Assembly (NCBI GenBank): GCA_029250685.1
Contig: JAQXEU010000053.1
Location: 1-64,000, forward strand
From: Polaribacter sp.
Lineage (GTDB): Bacteria; Bacteroidota; Bacteroidia; Flavobacteriales; Flavobacteriaceae
Direction of reading: 5' to 3'
Length of the DNA: 64,000 bases
Shown here: positions 1-9,343 of the stretch, one piece after another
How the letters are laid out: each line of letters opens with the position of its first letter
Numbering within the stretch: the stretch's first letter is position 1
Translations under genes and position numbers: made by a program
Notes under the pieces: model-generated
What the model saw: the letters and a program-made list of their open reading frames with translations, nothing else
What the model was told of the DNA's origin: nothing
Database searches by the model: none

Positions 1-5
1 GCGTG

Positions 6-37
6 CAAAGATACACACACTTTCTAATCCCACAACC
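6..37 (-). promoter_or_regulatory. Promoter for a gene left of the window
   Basis: Read on the minus strand, TATCTTTG (13 down to 6) matches the Bacteroidota -7 consensus TAnnTTTG. A TTG lies 21 bases upstream (37 down to 35), the expected distance for the -33 element. It points out of the window, so its gene is not visible. This is the only candidate here with both boxes correctly spaced. Confidence 0.5.
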
Positions 38-124
38 CTTTTCTGAAATCTTTTTAAAAGTATTTTTTAATAACCTTAAAAACAACAAATTACAACACCA
101 AAAAAAATAAAGAAATTTATGGTT

Positions 125-838
125 TTACTTAGAACGCTTCTTTCTCATCTTTGAAAACATTTTTTTGTAAACTTCTAGGTTAACATATCCCTTATTTAAA
201 GCATACATTCTATCTATATTTATTGGAAGTCTTGATTGTTTTTCTACTAACCTTTCTTGAATGAAAGCTCTTTGCAACACATCTTCAATCAAAAAGTCTT
301 CGTTATTAAACAAAGGATTGTACTCTTTCTTTAAAGAAAGCTTAAAAAGATTTGCAGTTGTATTGTACCAAAATGCATTCCAACCACTTTTTAATTCTTT
401 TATTTGACTAAAGGTAGTCTTGCCAGTTTGTCTATGAATCAATTTTAACAGAACTCTACCCTCTGTTCTTGTCATACTTTTTAGCTGATTCGTAAACTCA
501 CCCTCTAAATATCTTTGAACAACTTTAATATACTTCTTCTTTTTTCTTTTACTTTTAATTCTTGTAAGCCTAGAGTTTAAAGTATCTAATCTTTTAGCTG
601 CAAGTATTGCAAATGGATAGGCTTTAAAAACCTTCTTTCTAAACCAATAATAGTAATTGACATCTTCCCTTACTTTAAACTTTGTTTTAGGTAATAATTT
701 GACTTCATCTAAATCAATCATTAAAGTATCACCTACTTTTATCAAAATGTATTTTTCTGATAATGGAATTGAATCTTTCTTTTGTCCGAAAGAAACAAAA
801 GAAAACAATACTATATATATGTATAAAAATGTTTTCAT
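125..838 (-). CDS. DUF4294 domain protein, secreted
   Basis: A 237-residue protein with a clear N-terminal signal peptide (about residues 1-18, ending in SFG-Q). The mature part is very basic, with KSKRKKKKYIK near residue 95 and KMRKKRSK at the C-terminus. The motif YYYWFRKKVFKAYPFA and the overall length match the DUF4294 family, which is widespread in Flavobacteriia and has no established function. It is probably periplasmic. It is divergent from the M42 peptidase gene, a pairing I recognise from other flavobacteria but cannot check here. No Shine-Dalgarno sequence is visible, only an A/T-rich leader. Confidence 0.8.
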   Translation of the reverse strand: MKTFLYIYIVLFSFVSFGQKKDSIPLSEKYILIKVGDTLMIDLDEVKLLPKTKFKVREDVNYYYWFRKKVFKAYPFAILAAKRLDTLNSRLTRIKSKRKKKKYIKVVQRYLEGEFTNQLKSMTRTEGRVLLKLIHRQTGKTTFSQIKELKSGWNAFWYNTTANLFKLSLKKEYNPLFNNEDFLIEDVLQRAFIQERLVEKQSRLPINIDRMYALNKGYVNLEVYKKMFSKMRKKRSK

Positions 839-972
839 ATTTTAAAGTTGATAAATATACTTCTATTTTAAACCACACAAAAAAGAGACCACAAAAATTT
901 AAACATAAAAAGTCTTAAAAAAAACATCATAAATAAAGAAAACTTTTATTTTTACACAAAACAGAAATTAAG

Positions 973-2061
973 ATGGCAAAAAAATCGATATTAAATAAAA
1001 AATCAATTTTATTTTTAGAAAAATACCTAAACAACGCTGCTCCGACTGGTTACGAATGGGAAGGGCAAAAAATTTGGATGGATTATCTAAAGCCATATGT
1101 TGATGAATTTATTACAGACACATACGGAACTGCAGTTGGAGTTATCAATCCTGATGCAAAATTTAAAGTTGTAATAGAAGGACACGCTGATGAAATCTCT
1201 TGGTATGTAAATTACATTTCAGATAATGGATTAATCTATGTGATTAGAAACGGAGGATCTGATCATCAAATTGCACCGAGTAAAATTGTAAATATTCACA
1301 CAAAAAACGGAATCGTAAAAGGAGTTTTCGGATGGCCTGCAATTCATACAAGAAATAAAGCAAATGAGGAAGCACCAAAACCTGATAATATTTTTATCGA
1401 CACAGGCTGTTCTACAAAAGAAGAAGTTGAGAAACTTGGAGTTCATGTTGGTTGTGTAATTACCTATCCAGATGAATTTCATATTTTAAATGGAGACAAA
1501 TTTGTTTGTAGAGCTTTAGATAATAGAATGGGCGGATTTATGATTGCAGAAGTTGCTCGTTTATTAAAAGAGAATAAAAAAGAATTACCTTTTGGATTAT
1601 ACATTACCAATTCGGTACAAGAAGAAATCGGTTTACGTGGTGCAGAAATGATAACGCAAACAATTAAACCAAATGTAGCAATTGTAACTGATGTAACTCA
1701 CGACACCACCACTCCGATGATTGATGTTAAAAAAGCTGGTCATTTAGAATTAGGAAAGGGTCCTGTGATTGCATATGCGCCAGCTGTTCAACAAAAATTA
1801 CGCGATTTAATTACAGAAACTGCTGAAGAAAACAAAATTCCTTTTCAACGTTCAGCTTTATCTAGAGCTACCGGAACAGATACGGATGCATTTGCATACA
1901 GCAATGGCGGAGTTGCTTCTGCTTTAATTTCTTTACCGCTGCGTTATATGCACACAACTGTAGAAATGGTTCATAGAGATGATGTGGAAAATGTTATTAA
2001 AATGATCTACGAATCGTTATTGAAAATAAAAGACGGAGAAACCTTCTCTTATTTCGATTAA
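973..2061 (+). CDS. M42 family metallopeptidase (glutamyl/endo-aminopeptidase type)
   Basis: A 362-residue cytoplasmic di-metal aminopeptidase, normal length for family M42. The metal ligands are visible in order: H71 with D73 in GHADEIS, D183 in ALDNRMGG, the catalytic/bridging pair E217-E218 in QEEIG, D240 in VTDV, and H327 near the C-terminus in RYMHTTVEMV. The family trims N-terminal residues from peptides as large tetrahedral complexes; the exact substrate preference cannot be read from the sequence. The next gene starts 2 bases after the stop, so the two are probably cotranscribed with the Nudix gene. Confidence 0.92.
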   Translation: MAKKSILNKKSILFLEKYLNNAAPTGYEWEGQKIWMDYLKPYVDEFITDTYGTAVGVINPDAKFKVVIEGHADEISWYVNYISDNGLIYVIRNGGSDHQIAPSKIVNIHTKNGIVKGVFGWPAIHTRNKANEEAPKPDNIFIDTGCSTKEEVEKLGVHVGCVITYPDEFHILNGDKFVCRALDNRMGGFMIAEVARLLKENKKELPFGLYITNSVQEEIGLRGAEMITQTIKPNVAIVTDVTHDTTTPMIDVKKAGHLELGKGPVIAYAPAVQQKLRDLITETAEENKIPFQRSALSRATGTDTDAFAYSNGGVASALISLPLRYMHTTVEMVHRDDVENVIKMIYESLLKIKDGETFSYFD

Positions 2062-2063
2062 TT

Positions 2064-3221
2064 ATGAAGTTACAAGATCAAAAAAATCTATTCGATATTC
2101 CTGAAGGAATTCACTATCTTAATACAGCGAGTCTTTCTGCTTCATTTAAAAGTATTGAAGAAGCAGGAATTAAAGCTTTGAAAGAAAAAAGTAAGCCATA
2201 TTTAATTCCGACTACAGATTTTTTTGATCCTGTTATCAAACTTAAAAAATTATTTGCTCAACTCATTGATGCAGATGAATACAATAGAATTGCAAATATT
2301 CCTTCCGTTTCTTACGGATTATCTACAGTTGCTAATAACATCAAATTGAATAAAGGTGATGAAATTGTACTTATCGAAGAGCAATTTCCGAGTAATTATT
2401 ATGTTTGGGAAAAACTCGCTTATAAATATGAAGCCGTTATTAAAGTTGTAAAACAACCAACATTTCAAGGAAATAAAGGGAAACTTTGGAACGAAGCAAT
2501 TTTAAATTCCATTAATGATAAAACAGCATTTATTGCTTTAGGAAATATTCATTGGGCAAACGGAACCATCTTCGATTTAAAAGCAATTAGAAAAAAAACC
2601 AATCAACACAATGCATTATTAATTGTTGACGGAAGTCAATCTATCGGTGCAATGGAATTTTCTATCAAAGAAATTCAACCCGACGCTTTAATCTGCGCTG
2701 GCTACAAATGGTTATTCGGGCCTTATGGTTCCGGATATGCTTATTTTGGAGCATATTTTGATGATGGGAATCCGATTGAAGAAAACTGGTCAAATCGTTT
2801 TAATAGCGAAAACTTAAGCGGTTTAGTGAATTACGAATCAAGATACAAACCGTTAGCAAATAGATACTCAGTTGGTGAGCATGCTAGTTTTATCTACATT
2901 CAAATGCAAATTGCTGCGTTAAAACAAATAATTGATTGGACTCCAATAGCAATTCAAGAATATTGTAAAGAAATTACTACAGATTTTGTAAAAGTACTTT
3001 CTGATAATGATTGCGAAATTGAAAATTCTGATGTAAGAGCACATCATTTATTTGGAGTTAAAATTCCTGAAAGAATTGATAAAGAAGCATTAAAAGAAAC
3101 ACTTTCTAAAAATAATGTTTACGTTTCTTTTAGAGGAAACTACATTAGAATTTCATGCCATTTATTTAATACATCAGACAATTTAAAGGTAGTATCTGAT
3201 TGTATTTTAGCTGCTTTATAA
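2064..3221 (+). CDS. PLP-dependent aminotransferase class V-fold enzyme
   Basis: A 385-residue fold-type I PLP enzyme of the class V (NifS/kynureninase-like) group. The motif LIVDGSQSIGA carries the Asp that contacts the pyridine nitrogen. CAGYKWLFGPYGSGY carries the likely Schiff-base lysine (in YKW) followed by the typical glycine-rich stretch. There is no cysteine in the position used by desulfurases, so it is unlikely to be a cysteine desulfurase. The substrate is unknown. It lies 2 bases after the M42 peptidase and 9 bases before the Nudix gene, consistent with a three-gene operon. Confidence 0.85.
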   Translation: MKLQDQKNLFDIPEGIHYLNTASLSASFKSIEEAGIKALKEKSKPYLIPTTDFFDPVIKLKKLFAQLIDADEYNRIANIPSVSYGLSTVANNIKLNKGDEIVLIEEQFPSNYYVWEKLAYKYEAVIKVVKQPTFQGNKGKLWNEAILNSINDKTAFIALGNIHWANGTIFDLKAIRKKTNQHNALLIVDGSQSIGAMEFSIKEIQPDALICAGYKWLFGPYGSGYAYFGAYFDDGNPIEENWSNRFNSENLSGLVNYESRYKPLANRYSVGEHASFIYIQMQIAALKQIIDWTPIAIQEYCKEITTDFVKVLSDNDCEIENSDVRAHHLFGVKIPERIDKEALKETLSKNNVYVSFRGNYIRISCHLFNTSDNLKVVSDCILAAL

Positions 3222-3230
3222 CTTTTTACT

Positions 3231-3770
3231 TTGGATGAAATTATCGACATTTTAACTCCGGACGGAAAATCAACCGGAAAAACAGCGTTAAAATCTGAAG
3301 CGCATCAAAAAGGGTTGTACCATCAAACAATTCATGTTTGGTTTTATACAGATGAAAAAAAAATACTACTTCAAAAAAGAGCTGCAGTAAAAAAAGTTTT
3401 TCCGAATCGTTGGGATGTTTCTGTTGCTGGTCATATTGGTGCTGGAGAAAAAATTGAATCCGCAGCAATTAGAGAGGTAAAAGAAGAAATCGGAATTGAT
3501 ATCAAAGAATCTGATTTATTCAAAGTTGGCTTTCGAAAAGATGAAATTGTGCATCCTAACGGAATTTTAGACAACGAGTTTAAACATCTATTTTTATGTA
3601 AACTAACTAAAGGTGTTTCTGAATTAACAAAACAAATCGGTGAAGTTGATGATTTACAAATTTTTGATATTTCTATATTAAAAGACACCACAAAACATGG
3701 CAATTTTATGGTTCCAAATATGAATTTTTATTACGATTTTATCTTTGATAAAATCAATACTATTCTTTAG
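3231..3770 (+). CDS. Nudix hydrolase
   Basis: A 179-residue Nudix protein. The Nudix box starts GHIGAGEKIESAAIREVKEE and matches G-x5-E-x7-REUXEEXGU completely, so magnesium-dependent pyrophosphohydrolase activity is expected. The start is a TTG at 3231: it gives the normal N-terminus (DEIIDILTPDGK) and no ATG is available before the conserved domain. The domain arrangement resembles the YfcD/IPP-isomerase-like branch, but the substrate is open. The stop overlaps the end of the convergent lipoprotein gene by 11 bases. Confidence 0.85.
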   Translation: MDEIIDILTPDGKSTGKTALKSEAHQKGLYHQTIHVWFYTDEKKILLQKRAAVKKVFPNRWDVSVAGHIGAGEKIESAAIREVKEEIGIDIKESDLFKVGFRKDEIVHPNGILDNEFKHLFLCKLTKGVSELTKQIGEVDDLQIFDISILKDTTKHGNFMVPNMNFYYDFIFDKINTIL

Positions 3771-4503
3771 GTTTTACAAAAAACGAATCAGATAATGCAG
3801 TCTCAGAAACTACTGGTAGTGTAAATTCAGTTGCTGCCCCTCTTGGTTCCGTTGGAATCCCTTTATCATCTTGTTTATACCAAGTAATTGCTTTGGGTAA
3901 TAATAAATTATTGACAGAAATCCAGTCGTGATATTTTATCATTCTGTATTTCTCAGAAGGTTTTTTAGAATTAAAAGTTACCGTATACGCCAACCATTCC
4001 ATTTGATATGTATCTTTATTATAGTAAATAACGTAATTATCATCTGGTGATGAACCTATATTTGCTTTGTAAGAAATTTTAATTCCAGGATAGTTTTTTC
4101 CTTCAAAAACTAAATCGTCTGTTTTATCGTACATAATTCCGTCATCAGCCAATACAAAAGGCATTGCATAAAAATAGAAATACAAGTTATAGTAGAAATC
4201 TTTTCTACTTTTAAATGACTTCTCTTTAGCTTCATGCAACCAAATATCTTTTCCGTCAAAACCTAAAGAATAATTTGGGGAATTAATTACTGTTTTACGA
4301 GAATGTAAATCAACCGAATGTACTTCTTCTCCTTTATTAAAAGACAAAGTTTTTTGTTTTCTCCATAATTCTATCCCGCCATGCTTTTGCATGATTTTTG
4401 CTATTTCAGCTGGGAAGTTTTCTTTTTTAATTGCTAATTTAGTTTCCGTCTTACACGAAATCATTACAAGAGAAAAAGTAAATAATATGATACCTTTTTT
4501 CAT
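3760..4503 (-). CDS. Lipoprotein, DUF6503-like
   Basis: I place the start at the ATG at 4503 (247 residues) because it gives a lipoprotein signal peptide: KKGIILFTFSLVMISC, with the lipidated cysteine at residue 17. A longer reading from 4551 would bury that signal. The mature protein has the GFDGKDIWLHE and YNLYFYFYAMPFVL signatures of the DUF6503 type and a YHDW...LLLPKAITWY segment near the C-terminus. It is probably a periplasmic or inner-leaflet LolA/LolB-fold lipoprotein of unknown function. The same motif order recurs twice in the gene at 40392. Confidence 0.75.
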   Translation of the reverse strand: MKKGIILFTFSLVMISCKTETKLAIKKENFPAEIAKIMQKHGGIELWRKQKTLSFNKGEEVHSVDLHSRKTVINSPNYSLGFDGKDIWLHEAKEKSFKSRKDFYYNLYFYFYAMPFVLADDGIMYDKTDDLVFEGKNYPGIKISYKANIGSSPDDNYVIYYNKDTYQMEWLAYTVTFNSKKPSEKYRMIKYHDWISVNNLLLPKAITWYKQDDKGIPTEPRGAATEFTLPVVSETALSDSFFVKPKE

Positions 4504-4580
4504 TAGTTCGTTAGTTATAATTTTAATGTTTAAAAGTCGTTCATTACACAAAAAGATTACAAATTAAAGCAATCAAATTT

Positions 4581-6347
4581 TTAAATTTTTGCTTGATATG
4601 TATATAGGTCATAATATCTCCCTTTCTTAGAAATTAATTCATCATGCGTTCCACGTTCTGCAATATTACCCGCTTCAATTACCAAAATTTGATCAGCTTG
4701 TTTAATGGTACTTAACCTGTGCGCAATTACAATTGTAGTTCTTTCTTTCATCAATTCTGATAAACTTTTCTGAATCAATGCTTCACTCTCTGTATCTAAA
4801 CTTGATGTTGCTTCATCTAAAATTATAATTTTTGGGTTCGCTAATATCGCCCTAGCGATTGCCAAACGTTGTCGCTGTCCACCAGAAAGCTTTACACCTC
4901 GTTCGCCAATCAATGTATCTAAACCTTCATCAAAACGATCTGTGAATTCATTTACATAAGCCGCTTTAACAGCATTTTGCAACTCTTTTTCTGTTGCATT
5001 TGGACGAGGAAATAAAATATTCTCTCTGATGGTTCCTTCAAACAAAAACTCATCTTGCAACACAACGCCTAAGTTTTTTCTATAACTATTTAATTTTATT
5101 TTAGAAACATCTTTATTATCAATCGTTATCAATCCTGATTTTGGGTTTAAAAAAGTTGCTGACAAACCTGCAATTGTAGATTTACCAGAACCAGAACTTC
5201 CAACTAAAGCTGTAACTGTTCCTCTTGGAACATCGAAACTAATGTCATTGATCACTTCTTTTCCTTCATCATATGAAAAAGAAACATTTTTAAATTTAAT
5301 ATCTCCTTTTACTTCTTTTAATTCAATGGTTCTTTCTTCATCATCTTCTTCTGCTTCCATATTCATTAATTCTTCGGTTCTATCTAAACCTGCCAAAGCT
5401 TCTGTTAATTGACTTCCTATATTACTCATTTGAACAATGGGGGCAATCATAAAACCAAGAATTAATGTAAAGAATAAAAACTCACCAGAAGTCATACTAT
5501 CATTCATCATGTAATAACCTCCAATCCCCATAATTCCGGTTGTAGCAACACCAATTAAAAAGGTTGATGAGCTTGTCATGATTGCAGTCGCGGTTAAACT
5601 CTTTTTGACATTTTGAAACAGTTTATCAACACCTTTTTCAAAGGTTTTATTTTCTTGATCTTCTGCATTGAATGCTTTTATAACTCTAACACCAGCTAAT
5701 GTTTCTGTCAACCTCCCTTTAACCTCAGCGTTAATTTTACCACGAGTTCTAAAAATTGGGCGGATAAATTTGAATGCTTTTAATGCAACGATTCCGAAAA
5801 TAGAAATCGGCAAGAAAACAAATAATGTCATCCACGGATTTAAATTGATTAATATGACTAAAGAAATTACTGCAGTAATTGTCCCTCCAACTAATTGAAC
5901 CAAACCTGTTCCGATAAGGTTTCTAACACCTTCAACATCACTCATAATTCTAGAAACTAATGCGCCAGATTTTGTATTATCAAAAAAACTAATTGGTAAC
6001 GACAATACTTTCTTTTGCACCTGCGCTCTTAATTCTGATATTAAATATTGCGCTTGTACACTTAAAATTCGTGTCAATAAAAAAGAAGTAATTGCTTGTA
6101 ACAAAATGGCGACTAAAACAATACCTATTAATGTGTATAATTTATCATAATCTTTATCTGGCACAACTTCATCAAGCAATATCTTACTTTGCCATGGCAA
6201 TATTAAACCAGATAAACTTTTTATAACTATTAAAATCAATCCAATAAAAACCAAGTTTCTTCTAGGCCAAATGATGGTTTTAAATGCTTTACCAATAGTA
6301 ACTTTTGGTTTCTTTTTATGTTGTTTTGAATCTTTTAAATGTTCCAT
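4581..6347 (-). CDS. ABC transporter ATP-binding/permease protein (MsbA-like half transporter)
   Basis: A 588-residue fused type IV ABC exporter. Six membrane segments lie within about residues 30-320, followed by the nucleotide-binding domain: Walker A GSSGSGKST (384-392), signature LSGGQ (487-491) and Walker B IIILDEATSSLD (about 507-518) with a downstream switch histidine in IVIAHRLST. It probably acts as a homodimer exporting lipid or drug substrates; MsbA is the best-known relative, but identity with MsbA cannot be claimed. A short acidic insertion (EAEEDDEER) separates the two domains. Confidence 0.9.
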   Translation of the reverse strand: MEHLKDSKQHKKKPKVTIGKAFKTIIWPRRNLVFIGLILIVIKSLSGLILPWQSKILLDEVVPDKDYDKLYTLIGIVLVAILLQAITSFLLTRILSVQAQYLISELRAQVQKKVLSLPISFFDNTKSGALVSRIMSDVEGVRNLIGTGLVQLVGGTITAVISLVILINLNPWMTLFVFLPISIFGIVALKAFKFIRPIFRTRGKINAEVKGRLTETLAGVRVIKAFNAEDQENKTFEKGVDKLFQNVKKSLTATAIMTSSSTFLIGVATTGIMGIGGYYMMNDSMTSGEFLFFTLILGFMIAPIVQMSNIGSQLTEALAGLDRTEELMNMEAEEDDEERTIELKEVKGDIKFKNVSFSYDEGKEVINDISFDVPRGTVTALVGSSGSGKSTIAGLSATFLNPKSGLITIDNKDVSKIKLNSYRKNLGVVLQDEFLFEGTIRENILFPRPNATEKELQNAVKAAYVNEFTDRFDEGLDTLIGERGVKLSGGQRQRLAIARAILANPKIIILDEATSSLDTESEALIQKSLSELMKERTTIVIAHRLSTIKQADQILVIEAGNIAERGTHDELISKKGRYYDLYTYQAKI

Positions 6348-6449
6348 GGTGTAGTTTAAGAATATGTATACTTTTTGATAGTCAATTTATATGCCAATGA
6401 AATAAGTATGACATATTAGCAATAAGGTTGATCAATGATGAAATTCATC

Positions 6450-8357
6450 TTATAATTTATTATCAATAATACTTTGCACAACTTCAGGATTTAACAAGGT
6501 TGAAATATCTCCTAAATTATCCATTTCATTATGTGCTATTTTTCGTAAAATTCTACGCATGATTTTTCCAGAACGTGTTTTTGGTAACCCTTCTGTAAAC
6601 TGAATTTTATCCAACTTTGCAATCGGGCCAATCCTGTCAGCAATTAATTGATTTATTTCTTTGCTTAAATTTTCATGATTTCTGGATTCTCCAGCATCTT
6701 TTAATGTTACATATCCATACAAAGCACTTCCTTTAATATCGTGTGGAAAACCAACAATGGCACTTTCTGCAACTGCAGGATGTTCATTTATTGCATCTTC
6801 AATTGGCGCAGTCCCTAAATTATGTCCAGAAACAATAATGACATCATCTACTCTACCGGTAATTCTGTAATAACCAACTTCGTCTCGAAAAGCACCATCA
6901 CCTGTAAAATACATATTATCAAAAGCTGAAAAATACGTTTCTTTATAACGTTGATGATTTCCCCAAATAGTTCTTGCCATACTTGGCCAAGGAAATTTAA
7001 TACACAATCGCCCATCAACTTGATTTCCTTTTAATTCATTTCCATTTTCTCCCATTAAAGCAGGTTGAATCCCGATAAAAGGCAACGTTGCATATGTTGG
7101 TTTTGTAGGTGTAACATACGGAATTGGAGTAATCATAATCCCGCCTGTTTCTGTTTGCCACCAAGTATCAACAATCGGACTTTTCTTTTTTCCAATATTG
7201 TCATTATACCAATGCCAAGCTTCTTCATTGATTGGCTCTCCAACAGAACCTAATACTTTTAAAGAAGATAAATCATATTTTTCTACCAGCTTAGTTCCTT
7301 GTTTTGCCAACGCTCTAATAGCAGTGGGAGCTGTATAAAACTGATTAACTTTATATTTCTCTACAATTTCCCAAAAGCGTCCAAAATCTGGATAACTCGG
7401 AACGCCTTCAAACATAACAGTTGTGGCTCCGTTTGCTAACGGACCATAAATAATGTAAGAATGTCCAGTAATCCAACCAACATCAGCAGTACACCAATAG
7501 ACATCATTTTCTTTATATTGAAAAACATTTTTAAATGTGTACGCCGTATAAACCATGTATCCTGCAGATGAATGCACCATTCCTTTTGGCTTTCCGGTTG
7601 ATCCAGAAGTATATAAAATAAATAACGGATCTTCTGCATCCATCACTTCTGCATTTCCTTCTTTTGATGCCGAATCTAATAACGGTTGTAACCAAAAATC
7701 TCTTCCTTCTTTCATAGAAATACCCGAATTGATTCGTTTTGCAACCAACACATTTTCAACTCCGGAACAACTTTCTAACGCTTCATCTACAATTCCTTTT
7801 AAGTCGATTGTTTTTGCGCCACGATAAGAACCATCTGCTGTAATTACCATTTTACAATCACAATCATTAATTCGAGTTGATAGTGCTTTGGATGAAAACC
7901 CTGCGAAAACCACCGAATGTATTGCGCCAATTCTTGCACAAGCTAAGGTTGCTATTGCTAATTCAGGAATCATTGGAACATAAATACAAACTCGATCTCC
8001 TTTCTTAACTCCCTTACTTTTTAGAACATTTGCAAACTGATTTACACGTTCATATAGTTGTCTATAACTTATATGTTCTGCTTCATCATCTGGATTATTC
8101 GGTTCAAAAATAATTGCCGTTTTATCTCCTCGTGTTGCTAAATGTCTGTCGATACAATTTTCTGTAATATTTAATTTTGCGCCTTCAAACCATTTTACTT
8201 CAGGTTTAGAAAAATCCCAATCCAACACTTTATCCCATTTTTTTCTCCATAAAAAATGTTCTTCTGCGATTTCTTCCCAAAAACTTTCTGGCTCGCGAAT
8301 AGATTTACGATACACTTGATAATACTCTTCTAGATGTTTGATGTGATAATTACTCAT
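6450..8357 (-). CDS. acs: Acetyl-CoA synthetase (AMP-forming)
   Basis: A 635-residue adenylate-forming enzyme, standard length for Acs. Visible motifs are the P-loop-like LYTSGSTGKPKGMVH, the adenosine-binding DTWWQTETGG, FTGDGAFRDEVGYYRITGRVDD region, and C-terminal PKTRSGKIMRR, whose lysine is the catalytic residue normally regulated by acetylation. It converts acetate, ATP and CoA to acetyl-CoA in the cytoplasm. It is divergent from the TauE/SafE gene, with 53 bases between the two starts. Confidence 0.96.
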   Translation of the reverse strand: MSNYHIKHLEEYYQVYRKSIREPESFWEEIAEEHFLWRKKWDKVLDWDFSKPEVKWFEGAKLNITENCIDRHLATRGDKTAIIFEPNNPDDEAEHISYRQLYERVNQFANVLKSKGVKKGDRVCIYVPMIPELAIATLACARIGAIHSVVFAGFSSKALSTRINDCDCKMVITADGSYRGAKTIDLKGIVDEALESCSGVENVLVAKRINSGISMKEGRDFWLQPLLDSASKEGNAEVMDAEDPLFILYTSGSTGKPKGMVHSSAGYMVYTAYTFKNVFQYKENDVYWCTADVGWITGHSYIIYGPLANGATTVMFEGVPSYPDFGRFWEIVEKYKVNQFYTAPTAIRALAKQGTKLVEKYDLSSLKVLGSVGEPINEEAWHWYNDNIGKKKSPIVDTWWQTETGGIMITPIPYVTPTKPTYATLPFIGIQPALMGENGNELKGNQVDGRLCIKFPWPSMARTIWGNHQRYKETYFSAFDNMYFTGDGAFRDEVGYYRITGRVDDVIIVSGHNLGTAPIEDAINEHPAVAESAIVGFPHDIKGSALYGYVTLKDAGESRNHENLSKEINQLIADRIGPIAKLDKIQFTEGLPKTRSGKIMRRILRKIAHNEMDNLGDISTLLNPEVVQSIIDNKL

Positions 8358-8398
8358 TATTGTTTCGTTTTTCTTAAGACATTCTAAAAATAGAAAAT

Positions 8399-8406
8399 TA
8401 TATTTG
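8399..8406 (+). promoter_or_regulatory. Candidate -7 box close to TauE/SafE start
   Basis: TATATTTG matches TAnnTTTG exactly but ends only 4 bases before the ATG at 8411. A transcript started from it would have almost no leader. No -33 TTG was found at the expected distance, so this may be a chance match. Confidence 0.25.
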
Positions 8407-8410
8407 CTTT

Positions 8411-9190
8411 ATGAATTTTCAAGAAGCTTTATCGCTCATAATTTCAAATTGGCACATTATTGCCTTATTTTTTGTAATTGCTGTCTTATATTCTTCTGTA
8501 GGTTTTGGTGGCGGATCTAGTTATTTAGCAGTTCTAGCTTTAACAGGGTTAATTTTTACGCAAATTAGAGCAACTGCTTTATTATGTAATATTATTGTTG
8601 TTTTTGGAAATGTCTTTTATTATCAAAAACAAAAAAGCTATAATTATAAAAAGGTAATTCCGTTGGTTTTATTTAGCATTCCTTTTGCTTTTATTGGTGG
8701 GTATTTAAAAATTAGTCAAACTTTCTTTTTTATTTTATTAGGATTTACATTGCTTTTTGCTGCAATTACCATGTGGGTTTCTAAAAGAATTGTGGCTTCT
8801 GAAGAAAAAGCAACAGAGATGAATTTATCTAAAAATGCTGGTTACGGCGGAATAATCGGTTTTGTTTCTGGAATGGTTGGAATTGGTGGTGGAATATTTT
8901 TAGCCCCCTTATTGCATCTTACAAACTGGGACACTCCAAAAAAAATTGCTGCAACAGCGAGTTTATTCATTTTAGTGAATTCTATTGCTGGCTTAGGTGG
9001 ACAATATTTAAATCCAGAATTTACAATTGACTGGAAATTAACATCCGTTTTATTAATTACCGTTTTTATTGGCGGACAAATTGGAAGTAGATTGAGTAAT
9101 AAGTTCTTAAATCCTATTCAATTAAAAAAAGCTACTGCTATTTTAATAGCCTTTGTAAGTCTTCGAATACTCTGGAAATATATATTATAG
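8411..9190 (+). CDS. TauE/SafE family sulfite/organosulfur exporter-like permease
   Basis: A 259-residue membrane protein with about eight hydrophobic segments arranged as two homologous halves. Each half begins with a glycine-rich motif: SSVGFGGGSSYLA near residue 25 and GMVGIGGGIFLAPLL near residue 155. This is the signature of the TauE/SafE (DUF81) permease family, whose members move sulfite, sulfonates or related anions; the substrate here is not deducible. No sulfur-metabolism genes are adjacent. Confidence 0.88.
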   Translation: MNFQEALSLIISNWHIIALFFVIAVLYSSVGFGGGSSYLAVLALTGLIFTQIRATALLCNIIVVFGNVFYYQKQKSYNYKKVIPLVLFSIPFAFIGGYLKISQTFFFILLGFTLLFAAITMWVSKRIVASEEKATEMNLSKNAGYGGIIGFVSGMVGIGGGIFLAPLLHLTNWDTPKKIAATASLFILVNSIAGLGGQYLNPEFTIDWKLTSVLLITVFIGGQIGSRLSNKFLNPIQLKKATAILIAFVSLRILWKYIL

Positions 9191-9311
9191 CAACTTCTTT
9201 AGGCTTTTTTATTATTGGTAAAACTAAACACTTTTTTATATTTTAAGATAATTTTAGTATTTTGTTTAATTATTTTAACTTTTTATTAAACAAAACTGAT
9301 TTATTATGCTG

Positions 9312-9319
9312 TAGGTTTG
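9312..9319 (+). promoter_or_regulatory. Candidate -7 box for the fasciclin gene
   Basis: TAGGTTTG matches TAnnTTTG and lies 24 bases before the ATG at 9344, a plausible distance. No well-spaced -33 TTG was seen. Confidence 0.35.
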
Positions 9320-9343
9320 TATCGAACTTAAAAATCAAATAAA

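Noticed and set aside
7555-7827. A 90-codon plus-strand frame inside acs
   Set aside because: It is a shadow frame antisense to a strongly conserved region of acetyl-CoA synthetase and has no domain or leader of its own.
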